Assembly: GCA_007753675.1 (NCBI GenBank)
Contig: CP036432.1
Span: 3,136,394-3,200,393, forward strand
DNA from: Stieleria magnilauensis
Lineage (GTDB): Bacteria; Planctomycetota; Planctomycetia; Pirellulales; Pirellulaceae
Direction of reading: 5' to 3'
DNA: 64,000 bases
The position numbers and the translations under genes are program-made. Shown in pieces: positions 10,628 through 19,860 of this stretch; the stretch's first letter is position 1, and the number at the start of each line of letters is the position of its first letter. The notes beneath the pieces are model-generated. The model was not told where the DNA came from, made no database searches, and saw only the letters and a program-made list of their open reading frames with translations.

Positions 10628-12910
10628 TCAACCCGAAATGCGTTCATCGGCAAAGCGTTCCATCTGCTGCATTCGGGGGTCGTTGGCCGGTGTATGCCCC
10701 TTCACGACGATACTGGCCTCGCGGTGATGTAACAGGAATTCGATCCAGTCGATCCATGGGATCACCGGCGAGCCCTTGGACTGGCTGACGCTTTCATCGA
10801 GCAATCGATCCAGCAGTGCCTGTGATTGCTCGAACGAACCAACGGCATCCTCCGCGTTGCCCGTTCTGTGGTGAGCGATCGCGAGCAGCGGATGGGCGAT
10901 ACCGCGTCCGAACCAGCTCGCCTGATTCGATTCCTGGAGCCGCTGGAGCGCGCGTTGATGATTTCCGGCTCGCAAATGCGCCCAACCGGCGACGTAAAGG
11001 TTTACCCCGTAGAACATCTCGGCGTATTTCCGTCGTCTGCGATCCGATTCGTGGTTCGGCTCGGAGTCGTCCGGGTTGGGCATGGCAGCGAGCATCTGCT
11101 CGACACGATCGGCCAACTCTGCGGCGGCTGATTCGGTGACGTCACCGACCAATTGGCCTCGCATGGTCACGGCCATGGGATCGTCTTTTTCAACGCGTCG
11201 TAATTCGTTGCTCAATTTGTCGTAGGCGGCAGATTCTCCGGCAAAGAACAACAATTGTGGCACACCCGACAATTCAGCCTGTTCGATCGGGCAGCCGATT
11301 TCGACCGCTTTTGCGAAATCAGCCGCGGCCGCATCCCAGCGGCCGAGTTTTGCATTGAGCCCGCCTCGCTCCAGCCAGACCAAGAAGTATTTCGGCAACA
11401 CGCCTGTCGCTTCGGTGTAGGCCTGATAAGCCTCTGACCAGCGTTGGGCGTCGGCATTGGCTCGCCCCGACGCCAGCAGAACGGTGGTCGAATTGAGCCG
11501 ATCGTTGAAGCGTTCCAATTCGAGCCGAGCGGCGTTGGCAACTTGCTCGGCCGCACGTGCTTCTTCCAACGCGATCTCTTTCTCATCGCGTTCATTGATC
11601 GCCGTATGGGCTTGCCAGACACTGACTGCGGTTCCCAGAAGCAAGGCACAGGCGACAATCGAAGCGGTCGAGAGGCCGACCTTGTTTCGCCGGGCGAACT
11701 TGGAGAATCGGTACCATGTCGAAGGCGGACGTGCTTCGACCGGTTGGTCGTTCAGGAACCGCGAAACGTCCTCGGCCATCGCGCCGGCGGTCGAGTACCT
11801 TCGGTTTCGATCTTTGTCCATCGCCTTCATCACGATCCAATCCAGATCGCGTTTCATCGCCGAGGAGAGCGTGGCCGGGTCGAGCCGTCGATTGACGGCG
11901 ACGGTGCTTGCCAGTTCGTTGTTCAGCGTGCTCAGACGAGTGCTCGGTCGCGGCGGATCCTCGTCGCGAATGATCCGTCGCAGCTCATCAAACCCCGCGC
12001 TTTGCAGCCGGTCCGGGGCAAACGGCGTCGAACCGGTCAGCACTTCATAGAGCAACACGCCGAGCGAATAAATGTCGCTCCGCGTGTCAACATCGTCGGT
12101 ACTCATCGCCGCCTGTTCGGGACTCATGTAGGCCGGCGTGCCGACCATGGACGCGAACCGCGTGTAAATCGTTTTGACAGTCAAGCTCTGGCCGATCGCC
12201 TTTGCCACGCCGAAATCGATGACCTTTGCCAGCGGCTGACCATCCTGAAGTGTGACGAGAATATTGGACGGTTTCAGGTCGCGATGGATGATCCCTTTTT
12301 GGTGGGCGTGCTGGACGGCATGGCAGATCGTGACAAACAGCTTGAGCCGCTCGGACATGTTCAACTGATGGTGGTCGCAAAACTCATTGAGCGGGACGCC
12401 GCGCACCAGCTCCATGACGAAATACGGTTGCGCCGTCTCCGTGACACCGGCTTCAAACACCCGCGCGATGTTGGGATGGTCCATCAAGGCGATCGCCTGG
12501 CGTTCGGCCTCGAACCGAGCCAGCACTTCTCGGGACTCCATGCCCGGCTTGATGATTTTGAGCGCAACCCGCCGTCGGACCGGTGCCTGCTGTTGAGCCA
12601 CAAAGACCAATCCAAATCCGCCTTCGCCGATTCGCTCCATCAACTTGTACGGTCCAACCATCGCCCCGGGGAAAAACCGAGTTGTGGCGACACCGACATC
12701 ATCACTGACCAGATCCGTTGACATCCAGGCGGCCCCGACCGGACGGTCGACGGGGTTTTCCTCCCGATCGTTCTCACGAAGCAAGGCGCAAACGGCGGTC
12801 AATAGTTGCTCGTCGCCGTCACACGCACCCTCGATATACGCGGCCCGCTCGGCCGGCGATTCGATTTCGAGGGCGTGAAAGAAGATCGACTTTTCGGTGG
12901 CGACGGCCAT
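10628..12910 (-). CDS. Membrane Ser/Thr protein kinase with TPR-type extracytoplasmic region (760 aa)
   Basis: PknB-like (Hanks-type) kinase. Glycine loop GEGGFG (about 95-100), catalytic Lys in VALK (118), HRDLKPSN (Asp211) and DFGVAKA (Asp232) are all intact, so it should be active. A transmembrane helix (about residues 415-440, STASIVACALLLGTAVSVW) is followed by a coiled-coil stretch rich in Glu/Ala/Arg and TPR-like helical repeats to the end. The start at 12910 (MAVATEKS) is chosen because residues 1-60 match the N-terminal helical region common in planctomycete kinases. The ECF sigma gene lies 131 bp upstream on the same strand, so the two probably form one signalling unit. Substrates are unknown. 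Confidence 0.92.
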   Translation of the reverse strand: MAVATEKSIFFHALEIESPAERAAYIEGACDGDEQLLTAVCALLRENDREENPVDRPVGAAWMSTDLVSDDVGVATTRFFPGAMVGPYKLMERIGEGGFGLVFVAQQQAPVRRRVALKIIKPGMESREVLARFEAERQAIALMDHPNIARVFEAGVTETAQPYFVMELVRGVPLNEFCDHHQLNMSERLKLFVTICHAVQHAHQKGIIHRDLKPSNILVTLQDGQPLAKVIDFGVAKAIGQSLTVKTIYTRFASMVGTPAYMSPEQAAMSTDDVDTRSDIYSLGVLLYEVLTGSTPFAPDRLQSAGFDELRRIIRDEDPPRPSTRLSTLNNELASTVAVNRRLDPATLSSAMKRDLDWIVMKAMDKDRNRRYSTAGAMAEDVSRFLNDQPVEARPPSTWYRFSKFARRNKVGLSTASIVACALLLGTAVSVWQAHTAINERDEKEIALEEARAAEQVANAARLELERFNDRLNSTTVLLASGRANADAQRWSEAYQAYTEATGVLPKYFLVWLERGGLNAKLGRWDAAAADFAKAVEIGCPIEQAELSGVPQLLFFAGESAAYDKLSNELRRVEKDDPMAVTMRGQLVGDVTESAAAELADRVEQMLAAMPNPDDSEPNHESDRRRRKYAEMFYGVNLYVAGWAHLRAGNHQRALQRLQESNQASWFGRGIAHPLLAIAHHRTGNAEDAVGSFEQSQALLDRLLDESVSQSKGSPVIPWIDWIEFLLHHREASIVVKGHTPANDPRMQQMERFADERISG

Positions 12911-13041
12911 GATGTTTGTACAAATCCAGGAAAGATCCGCGAACGCTATCGTGTGGACGCCGACTCGTTGCCTGCCCGGCGGCGAGGAATCGCCCCCACA
13001 GAATACAATGCGGATTCCAGCATTAGCCGGGGCCACCCATT

Positions 13042-13611
13042 TTAGTTCCCCTCGCCCAAATTCAGTTCACGGCCGAGCCATGCCCGGGCGAATGCCCAAT
13101 TTCGTTTGACCGTTCGCGGGGACATGCCGAGCGTTTTGGCCGACTCCTCGACCGATAGCCCGGCGAAGTATCGCAATTGGACCAGCTTGGCCATTTCCGG
13201 TTCACACTCGGCGAGTTTGGTCAGGGCGGCATCCAGATCCAGCAATTCATCGACGTCGGCCGATTCGACGATCGCATCGACTTCCGCGATCTCCAGCCGC
13301 TCGCGGTCACCGCCACGTTTATAGCTCTGACGTCGGCGAGCGTTGTCGATCAGAATGCGGCGCATGGCCTCGGCCGCCGCTGCAAAGAAGTGGCCACGAT
13401 TGTCCCATTGCCGGACATCCTCGTCACCCACCAGACGCACGTACGCTTCGTGAACCAGCGCGGTCGGTTGCAACGTCTGCCCCGCCGCTTCCTTGTCCAT
13501 CTTGTGCCCCGCCAGTCGCCGCAGTTCGGCATACACCAGTGGCAACAATTCGCCGGCCGCCGCGGCATCGCCGGCTTCGATCTGATGGAGGATTCGGGTA
13601 ACGTCTGACAC
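13042..13611 (-). CDS. ECF-type RNA polymerase sigma factor (189 aa)
   Basis: Belongs to the planctomycete ECF subgroup resembling TIGR02999/Sigma70_ECF. Region 2 (about 10-100) includes LPLVYAELRRLA and ALVHEAYVRLVG; region 4 (about 125-185) has LVQLRYFAGLSVEESAKTLG followed by a helix-turn-helix ending VKRNWAFARAWL. GTG at 13611 is chosen as start because SDVTRILHQIEAGD is the usual family N-terminus; a much longer in-frame ORF upstream looks like leader. No anti-sigma gene is present. The adjacent Ser/Thr kinase downstream is the likely regulator, as is common in this phylum. Target promoters cannot be read here. Confidence 0.9.
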   Translation of the reverse strand: MSDVTRILHQIEAGDAAAAGELLPLVYAELRRLAGHKMDKEAAGQTLQPTALVHEAYVRLVGDEDVRQWDNRGHFFAAAAEAMRRILIDNARRRQSYKRGGDRERLEIAEVDAIVESADVDELLDLDAALTKLAECEPEMAKLVQLRYFAGLSVEESAKTLGMSPRTVKRNWAFARAWLGRELNLGEGN

Positions 13612-13765
13612 AAGAATCGATTTGCAGGAGGCAAGGCGGTCGCACGTCAATCGTTGACGTCCGCGAAGTGTATCGGCAGTTGTTGATTCTAGCCCACTTC
13701 GATGTTGCTCGTTGCTGACGCATTGGCCCTCACCAGATCGCGTTGATTTCGGAACGTCGATTCCA

Positions 13766-14386
13766 TCAACCGGCACTCCTGCGAATCACGCAGAACCAGG
13801 CCAGCGGTCCGCCCTCGCTGAACGGCGACTGGTGCGGATCACGGCGGGTTTCGAATCGGGCTTGCCGGATCGATTCCACCTGCCAGTCGTCTGCGAAGGC
13901 GGCGTGGATTTCGGCTTGTGAAATTCGCCGCGGTCCGTCACCCGGCGGTTCCAGATCGCTGAAACAGATCAGGAACAATCTGCCGCCCGGTTGAACGACC
14001 CGCGCCAGAGCGTTGACATAGTGTGCGCGGTCCTCGTCGGAAAAGACGTGGAACAAGCCGCAGTCGATCGCCGAATCGAAAACGTCGCCCAATTGGTCCA
14101 AGCGGAGCGCGTCCATCACCCTGAACGCCGCCGGCAGCCCACGCGCCGCTGCTTTTCGCTTTGCCTGGGCGATGGGGTGTTCAAGAAAGTCGATACCGGT
14201 GGTCGGGTGGCCCCGCTCGGCAAAGAAGAGCGAGTTCTCTCCGGTTCCGCAGCCGACATCGAGCAGTCTGCCGGTGATCTGTTCGGCAGCCTCGACGAAG
14301 ACCGGTTGCGGTTTACCGATATCCCACGGAGCACTACCGTCATAGGCTTGCTGAAAGTGCTCTTTGCTGGGAACGTTCTGTGCCAT
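13766..14386 (-). CDS. Class I SAM-dependent methyltransferase (206 aa)
   Basis: Motif I LLDVGCGTGENSLFFAERG (about residues 40-58) binds S-adenosylmethionine, and GIDFLEHPIAQAK is the acidic motif II region. FDSAIDCGLFHVFS and the PGGRLFLICFSD region match motifs IV and V of small TPMT/methyltransferase_25-type enzymes. SD AAAAGGATG precedes the ATG. The substrate is unknown; the closest families in my memory include thiopurine-like and tellurite-resistance (TehB-like) methyltransferases, but nothing distinguishes between them. It is about 150 bp from the sigma factor gene on the same strand; co-transcription is possible but not shown. Confidence 0.88.
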   Translation of the reverse strand: MAQNVPSKEHFQQAYDGSAPWDIGKPQPVFVEAAEQITGRLLDVGCGTGENSLFFAERGHPTTGIDFLEHPIAQAKRKAAARGLPAAFRVMDALRLDQLGDVFDSAIDCGLFHVFSDEDRAHYVNALARVVQPGGRLFLICFSDLEPPGDGPRRISQAEIHAAFADDWQVESIRQARFETRRDPHQSPFSEGGPLAWFCVIRRSAG

Positions 14387-14658
14387 CGACGCATCCTTTT
14401 CAGTACATGGTCCAACTCGATCGTATCGGCCGCCACACGGCCTGTCGAATCAAGCCCGCATGCGTCAGCAAGGGGCCACGAGGCGTCCCTTCGCTGACGC
14501 GTCGCGTCTAACATCATCGCGTTAACTTTAGAACATCGACTCAATCGACAGACCGTACAGCTGCCGTCCTGAGACATATTCTGGATCAGGGATTACAATC
14601 GTCTGCCATCAAGAATTGTAGCGTCACCCACAAGCACCGCGTCTCGCCCAGGTCGAAT

Positions 14659-15549
14659 GTGAACGAATCGAATCCGCACCGATTGCCGATCGCCTGCCTC
14701 CGGCTGGGAGCCTTTCTTTGCTTTGCCGGTTGGACTTGGGTGCACTATTATTGGGAAGGTCCTTATGGTGTGCTGCTCTGGCAGGATGCCACGTACGACC
14801 TCGCCACACGACTGGGACTCTCCTGGGACGAATTTGTCGGCACGGGGGCCGATGACGGTTTTGTGCAGAAGTGGATCGCTCGGATCTGGTGGCTGTACCT
14901 GGCCTGCACGCTCTTGACGATCACGGTTCGCAAAACGTCCTGGGTGCAGATGTCCGGGCTGGTACTCGGTAGCGGGCTGCTGACCTTGCTCAGCTACGCC
15001 AGTTACGTCGCCGCACAACGTCAACTGCCGATGTTCATCGAACATGGGGGCCAGATGTTGATCCCGTTGATTCTGGTCATGGCGCTCGCCCTCGGTGCGG
15101 GGCATCGGGTCACGGTGACGACGGCGGTGATCGCCTTGATCATGACCTTTGCCGGTCACGGCTGTTATGCGATCGGATTTTGGCCGACGCCGGGAAACTT
15201 TTATGCCATGACGACGTTGATCCTGGGCGTCGAGTATTCCACAGCACAAGTTCTGCTGCGAACCGCCGGCGTGCTGGACCTTGCCGTCTGTGTCGGAATC
15301 TGCATTCCCTACTTGCGTCGCGCCAGCGCGTTGTACGCGACCGCGTGGGGATTCTTGACCGCCATCGCTCGCCCCGTCGCAGGCATGTCTTGGGGGCTCA
15401 ACTATTGGGGGGCGGATCAATTCCTGCACGAAAGCGTCCTCCGGGCACCACATTTCGCCATTCCGCTCTTCTTGTTTTTATTGTGGCGAAAACCGGGCGA
15501 GAAGAAAGTCTCCCAAGGTCGGCAGGGGGCGTCTGCTGAGTTACACTAG
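14659..15549 (+). CDS. Multi-pass membrane protein, unknown function (296 aa)
   Basis: About seven to eight hydrophobic helices span the length, starting at LRLGAFLCFAGWTWVHYYW and ending at FAIPLFLFLLWRK. Notable short motifs are LLWQDATYD, EHGGQMLIP and HFAIPLF, with conserved-looking His residues in or near membrane segments. Start is GTG at 14659; the next gene begins about 30 bp after the stop, so both are probably in one transcript. I do not recognise the family. Nothing in the context shows whether it transports anything or is part of an electron-transfer system. Confidence 0.75.
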   Translation: MNESNPHRLPIACLRLGAFLCFAGWTWVHYYWEGPYGVLLWQDATYDLATRLGLSWDEFVGTGADDGFVQKWIARIWWLYLACTLLTITVRKTSWVQMSGLVLGSGLLTLLSYASYVAAQRQLPMFIEHGGQMLIPLILVMALALGAGHRVTVTTAVIALIMTFAGHGCYAIGFWPTPGNFYAMTTLILGVEYSTAQVLLRTAGVLDLAVCVGICIPYLRRASALYATAWGFLTAIARPVAGMSWGLNYWGADQFLHESVLRAPHFAIPLFLFLLWRKPGEKKVSQGRQGASAELH

Positions 15550-15581
15550 TCCCGCACCACTCTGATACGACAGGCACACGA

Positions 15582-17432
15582 ATGAATCTACAACCATACA
15601 AAACAGCCGGGCTCTGCTGCCTGGTGTTGCTCCTGGGTTTGACTCCGGCGATCGCTCAACAAAATGCCCAACGACGACCGCGCCGCGCCGTCCTGGAAAT
15701 TCCCGAAGTCGAACGCAGCGAGGTGATTTGTTTTGCGCTCTACACGGTCCACGACAACACGCTCAAGTTGACCGCCCAACTCTATCCGCTTCAGTCCGGC
15801 GAGAGTCGAACCGTTCGGCTGGAAATCGAAACCGACGGCAACTGGGTGGAAGTCGCACGTACGAACGTCGTGGAACCCGGCTGGACGGCGCCGTTTCGAG
15901 TCGAGAATTGGGACGACACCCGAGCATCCAACTATCGGGTCGTGCATGGCGCCGAAGCGACGTACGAAGGCGTCATTCGCAAGAACCCCGTGGACAAGGA
16001 CGAAATCGTCGTCGCAGGCTTTACCGGCAACTCGATTCAACCGGCCCATGGCGGCGACATCTCACGCCAGGACCTGATCGACAATGTTCGAAAAGTCGAC
16101 GCCGACGTGCTGTTCTTCTCCGGCGATCAAGTCTACGACCACAACAAACACCTCGCCGCCTGGTTGAAATTCGGGCGCGATTTCGGCGACATCATCAAGG
16201 ATCGCCCGACGCTTTGTCTGCCCGATGACCACGATGTCGGCCAGCCCAACTTGTGGGGCGAAAGCGGAAAGATTTCCACGCTCAGTGGCAACGCCGACGG
16301 CGGCTACCGCCAACCCGGAATCTATGTCCAGGAAGTCGAACGCGCCCAGACCAGCCATTTCCCCGATCCGGTCGACCCGGGAAAAATTGGTCAAGGCATT
16401 GGCGTCTACTTCACCAATTTGAATTGGGGCAACATCGACTTCGCCATTCTGGAAGACCGCAAGTTCAAAACCGGTCCGGCAGGCCGCGTGCCCAAGCAAG
16501 GACCGCGCCCCGACCACATTCGCAATCCCGATTACGATCCGGACAGCGTCGATGTCGATGGTGCGATCCTGTTGGGGCAGCGACAGTTGGATTTCCTGGA
16601 CCGCTGGGCCCAGGACTGGCGTGACGCGAGCATGAAAGTTGCCCTGTCGCAAACCATCTTCTGCGGTGGTGCACACATCCACGGCAGCGCCAACGGTCGG
16701 TTGCATGCCGACATGGATTCCAACGGCTGGCCTCAAACCGGACGAAACCGTGCGTTGCAGACACTCCGCAAAGCTTTCGCGTTTCACTACGCCGGCGATC
16801 AACACTTGGCCACGATCTTTCATCATGGCATCGACGAACATCGCGACGCCATCTGGTCGTTTTGTGTTCCCTCCATCGCCAACCTGTATCTCCGCTGGTG
16901 GGAGCCGCTGGAACCGGGACAAAACCGCGAACCGGGCAGCCCGGAATACACGGGAGACCATCTCGACGGCTTTGCCAACAAGGTCACCAATTACGCCGCA
17001 GCCAACCCCGAAAAAATGCCGGCTGGCAACGTGCTGAACACACGATCGGCCGGATTCGGCATCGTCCGTCTGAACACCCAAACGCGTCAGATCACGATGG
17101 AATGTTGGCCGCGGAATGTTGACGTGACCGATCCGTCGGCAAAGCAGTATCCCGGCTGGCCGCGTACGATTTCGCAATTCGACAACTACAATCCGCCGTC
17201 GTGGGGAAAACTCGGTGAGTTGACCTTTGATGTCGATTCCCCCGTCGTACAGCTCGTCGACCGCGACAGCAACGAGATCCTTTACACGGTTCGCATTGCC
17301 GGAAAGACGTTTGTCCCGGCGGCTCCCAAGGACAAAACCTTCATCATCAAGGCTGGCAAAGACGCACCCGAAACGATCGTCGTCAAAGACGCCAAGGTGG
17401 GTGGTGCCGCGCAGTCGGTGAGCTTGAAGTAG
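15582..17432 (+). CDS. Secreted PhoD-like metallophosphatase (616 aa)
   Basis: A signal peptide (MNLQPYKTAGLCCLVLLLGLTPAIA) is followed by a beta-rich N-terminal domain of about 110 residues and a calcineurin-like catalytic domain. The metal motifs are FFSGDQVYDHN, LPDDHD, GGAHIHG and AGDQHL; these match the PhoD family, which hydrolyses phosphate mono- or diesters with Ca/Fe cofactors in the periplasm. The mature protein ends in a small beta domain (DSNEILYTVRIAGK...). Length is typical for planctomycete PhoD-like proteins. Preceded closely by the membrane protein gene. Substrate unknown; possible role in phosphate or carbohydrate-linked phosphate recovery is inference only. Confidence 0.87.
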   Translation: MNLQPYKTAGLCCLVLLLGLTPAIAQQNAQRRPRRAVLEIPEVERSEVICFALYTVHDNTLKLTAQLYPLQSGESRTVRLEIETDGNWVEVARTNVVEPGWTAPFRVENWDDTRASNYRVVHGAEATYEGVIRKNPVDKDEIVVAGFTGNSIQPAHGGDISRQDLIDNVRKVDADVLFFSGDQVYDHNKHLAAWLKFGRDFGDIIKDRPTLCLPDDHDVGQPNLWGESGKISTLSGNADGGYRQPGIYVQEVERAQTSHFPDPVDPGKIGQGIGVYFTNLNWGNIDFAILEDRKFKTGPAGRVPKQGPRPDHIRNPDYDPDSVDVDGAILLGQRQLDFLDRWAQDWRDASMKVALSQTIFCGGAHIHGSANGRLHADMDSNGWPQTGRNRALQTLRKAFAFHYAGDQHLATIFHHGIDEHRDAIWSFCVPSIANLYLRWWEPLEPGQNREPGSPEYTGDHLDGFANKVTNYAAANPEKMPAGNVLNTRSAGFGIVRLNTQTRQITMECWPRNVDVTDPSAKQYPGWPRTISQFDNYNPPSWGKLGELTFDVDSPVVQLVDRDSNEILYTVRIAGKTFVPAAPKDKTFIIKAGKDAPETIVVKDAKVGGAAQSVSLK

Positions 17433-17466
17433 ACTTGCCCGGCCCGGTGGGACACTGCGTTGAACC

Positions 17467-17503
17467 GCTGATCCTCGTTTGAGATCAGCCGGTTCGCGCC
17501 GGC
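17467..17503. terminator. Two adjacent stem-loops between convergent genes
   Basis: GCTGATC (17467-17473) pairs exactly with GATCAGC (17483-17489), and GCCGG (17488-17492) with CCGGC (17499-17503). The pair sits between the PhoD-like gene (plus) and the phosphatase/cytochrome gene (minus), a place where a bidirectional terminator would be expected, but no T-run follows either stem. Confidence 0.4.
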
Positions 17504-17591
17504 GTCCGGGCCTCACCATCATCTCAACCCCGCGGCGGCCCGTAGGCTCGCGCCAAACGGCTGATCGCACTCGTGCCGCCGTCGGACGGCT

Positions 17592-18605
17592 TCACTTCTC
17601 GCTCAGCGGCACGTCCCGAGAGTGCTGGTGACACGCCTTGCAATTGGCAGAGATTTTGGCCAAGAAGCGACGCGCCGTTGCCGGGGGTTGGGCGTCGACC
17701 GAGGCGGACTTCGATGCCCAGGTTCGTAACGCCGCTTCCAGACCTTCGGCGGCTTGCTCGGACTCACGCAAGTAGTGCCGAAACAGGTCCGATTCCTTCA
17801 ACACGTCGTCGCTACGCAGCAGTTCGGTGAAGTGCTCGCGCATCAACAACGCCTGATGAGCGGGATGCAGGTCGGGATGGTTCGCTGGAGAACGCCATCC
17901 GGCCTCGGCGATCTGTTTTAAGTGTTCATGGGTGTGCTCCATCGCCACCATTGCTTCCGCCATCGGGGGCAGATCAACGGACTCGGGGAATTCCACCGTC
18001 AACTCGTCCAACAAGGCGGTTTCTATCGGTGTGACGACACGCGCCGATTCGTACAGTCCGCGATAGTGATGACTGGTTCCGGCCAGCTGCAGAATCGCAA
18101 GACTCTCGGACCGGGGAATCAATCCGGCCGCCACACAAGCGACACTCGCTGCCGCGGGGCTGCGATGCTTTCCGTGGTGGCAGTGAATGTAGATTTTTTC
18201 TTCGAACCCTCGAACGGCTTTCGCCAATTCCTTCACACGCTCGTCCGGAATGCCATCGTATCCGTGCGGCAGATGAATGTAGCGCAGTCCGTACTTTCTG
18301 GCGGTTTCCACGTCCGGCTTCATCCCATCGACGCTGATCACGGTCTTCACCCCGAGCGACTGCAACTCCTGAAAAGCGTTTTCATCGCCGGGCAACCCAC
18401 CGGAGATCACGTTGGGATGCACCTGGATCGGATTCGGCAGGTGTTGGGCAGCGATTCGCCGCGGTGTCGTCAGCTGTTCACCATCACTCTGTGCGGTTGC
18501 TTCTCCACCGGAGTTGCCGGCGTGAAGCTGGACATTCGATTGCAGACAGCCCAACAGCGACACCAAACCCAATGTCCGGGCGATCCAAGCAGTGATCCTG
18601 TCCAT
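17592..18605 (-). CDS. Lipoprotein fusing a CX5R phosphatase domain to a cytochrome c'-like domain (337 aa)
   Basis: The N-terminus (MDRITAWIARTLGLVSLLGC) has a lipobox ending in Cys, so the protein should be lipid-anchored outside the cytoplasm. Residues about 60-185 form a dual-specificity/tyrosine phosphatase domain: ALGVKTVISVDG-type strand, then HCHHGKHRS, the CX5R loop with Cys142 and Arg148. A helical region follows and the C-terminus has CKACH (Cys322, Cys325, His326), a heme c site 12 residues from the end as in four-helix cytochromes c'. Start at 18605 is chosen for the signal peptide. Lies divergent to the caa3 oxidase operon. Each module is clear; what the phosphatase acts on outside the cell is unknown. 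Confidence 0.85.
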   Translation of the reverse strand: MDRITAWIARTLGLVSLLGCLQSNVQLHAGNSGGEATAQSDGEQLTTPRRIAAQHLPNPIQVHPNVISGGLPGDENAFQELQSLGVKTVISVDGMKPDVETARKYGLRYIHLPHGYDGIPDERVKELAKAVRGFEEKIYIHCHHGKHRSPAAASVACVAAGLIPRSESLAILQLAGTSHHYRGLYESARVVTPIETALLDELTVEFPESVDLPPMAEAMVAMEHTHEHLKQIAEAGWRSPANHPDLHPAHQALLMREHFTELLRSDDVLKESDLFRHYLRESEQAAEGLEAALRTWASKSASVDAQPPATARRFLAKISANCKACHQHSRDVPLSEK

Positions 18606-18912
18606 CCACAATTCTCTCAAGCGAAAGCGACTCTCATCAAACAGTCTGGATTGTATCTGCACATCGGTCGGGTAGGGCGTGGTGGAGCCTATGAATGACT
18701 CCAAGCGACCAGATTCTCGAACCAGACCCCGCTCCTCGCAACCTGCGACTGCGGCGTGCCGACGACCGGGCACACGATTTGCGGTCCAGCCCGATTGAAG
18801 CAATCCGGCGAGCGTGTAGACCTCGATCTGCATGGCTCCTTTCCCGGTTCGTCTACGCCAGCGCCTTGGTGGCCGATTTCCTTGCAACTTGGTTCCTTTC
18901 CAGCCAGCCCTT
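18606..18912. other. Divergent 307-bp intergenic region
   Basis: Separates the phosphatase/cytochrome gene (minus) from coxB (plus) and must hold promoters for both. I see no recognisable sigma-54, sigma-70 or repeat motif in it. Confidence 0.5.
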
Positions 18913-19860
18913 ATGAGCTTCTTGTTGATCGGCGACCTTTCACAATCGACGCTCGATCCGGCGGGACACGGGGCTGCGCAGATCGCGGATCTGTTCCTTT
19001 GGATGCTCGGCGGCGGCGTGTTGATTTGGTTGATCGTCGTCGGATTGGCCGTCTATTCGGTCGTCGTGCCTGGCGGCCACCGTCCACGGCTGACCAAGAC
19101 ATTGGTCATCGGGGGTGGCGCCGTGTTTCCGACGTTGGTGCTGACATCACTGCTGTGTTATGCGCTCGCGATGCTGCCTGAATTGCATCGGCCTCCGCCG
19201 GAAGCGAGTTTGACCATCGATGTCAGCGGGGTGCGTTGGTGGTGGCGCGTGGGATACCGAACCGGCGAAAACCAACGCGTCGAGACGGCCAACGAGATTC
19301 GTTTGCCGGTCGATCAACCGGTTGAATTTAAATTGACCAGTGAGGACGTGATTCATTCCTTCTGGATTCCGGCTCTGGGGGGAAAAGTTGACATGATCCC
19401 CGGCCGAGAGACCCGCTTGAAACTGCATCCGAATCGTGTCGGTACATTTCGTGGCGTGTGCGCCGAGTATTGCGGTACCGCTCATGCACAGATGGCCTTC
19501 GATGTGCTGGTGATGTCGCAAGCCGATTTCGAGCAATGGCTTCGCAGCCAAAAACGCGACGCGAGTGAACCGTCCGGCCGGGCCGCCACGGCGGGACGCG
19601 AGTTGTTCCACCGCAAGGGCTGCGGCGCCTGTCACACGATTCGGGGCACCGACGCGGGCGGACGAGTCGGCCCCGATTTAACCCACTTCGACAGCCGGCT
19701 CAGCTTGGGCGCGGCCATCAAGCCCAATGATGCGGACAACCTGCGGCGTTGGATCAGCCGTACCCACGATGTCAAACCAGGCGTGCAAATGCCCGCGTTC
19801 GAAAGGCTCAACCAAGACGAACTGGATTCGATTGTCGCTTACCTGGAGCAACTGAATTGA
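18913..19860 (+). CDS. coxB: Cytochrome c oxidase subunit II with C-terminal cytochrome c domain (315 aa)
   Basis: Electron entry subunit of a caa3-type aa3 oxidase. Two N-terminal transmembrane helices (about 15-40 and 60-85) are followed by the cupredoxin domain. CuA ligands are visible: His in IHSFWIPALGGK, then CAEYC (Cys183, Cys187), His and Met in GTAHAQM. A class I cytochrome c domain follows, with CGACH (Cys237-His241) and a candidate axial Met in GVQMPAF. ATG at 18913 is chosen since upstream codons add only a proline/arginine stretch. The gene overlaps the next start by TTGA. Function is firm: it accepts electrons from cytochrome c and passes them to subunit I. Confidence 0.95.
   Translation: MSFLLIGDLSQSTLDPAGHGAAQIADLFLWMLGGGVLIWLIVVGLAVYSVVVPGGHRPRLTKTLVIGGGAVFPTLVLTSLLCYALAMLPELHRPPPEASLTIDVSGVRWWWRVGYRTGENQRVETANEIRLPVDQPVEFKLTSEDVIHSFWIPALGGKVDMIPGRETRLKLHPNRVGTFRGVCAEYCGTAHAQMAFDVLVMSQADFEQWLRSQKRDASEPSGRAATAGRELFHRKGCGACHTIRGTDAGGRVGPDLTHFDSRLSLGAAIKPNDADNLRRWISRTHDVKPGVQMPAFERLNQDELDSIVAYLEQLN

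Noticed and set aside
11444..12721. 425-codon plus-strand ORF
   Set aside because: Antisense to the Ser/Thr kinase whose catalytic motifs are intact.
17467..17503. Classic intrinsic terminator for the convergent pair
   Set aside because: Stems are present but no T-run, so kept only as a low-confidence feature.
16062..17570. 502-codon minus-strand ORF
   Set aside because: Antisense shadow of the PhoD-like phosphatase with recognisable motifs on the plus strand.
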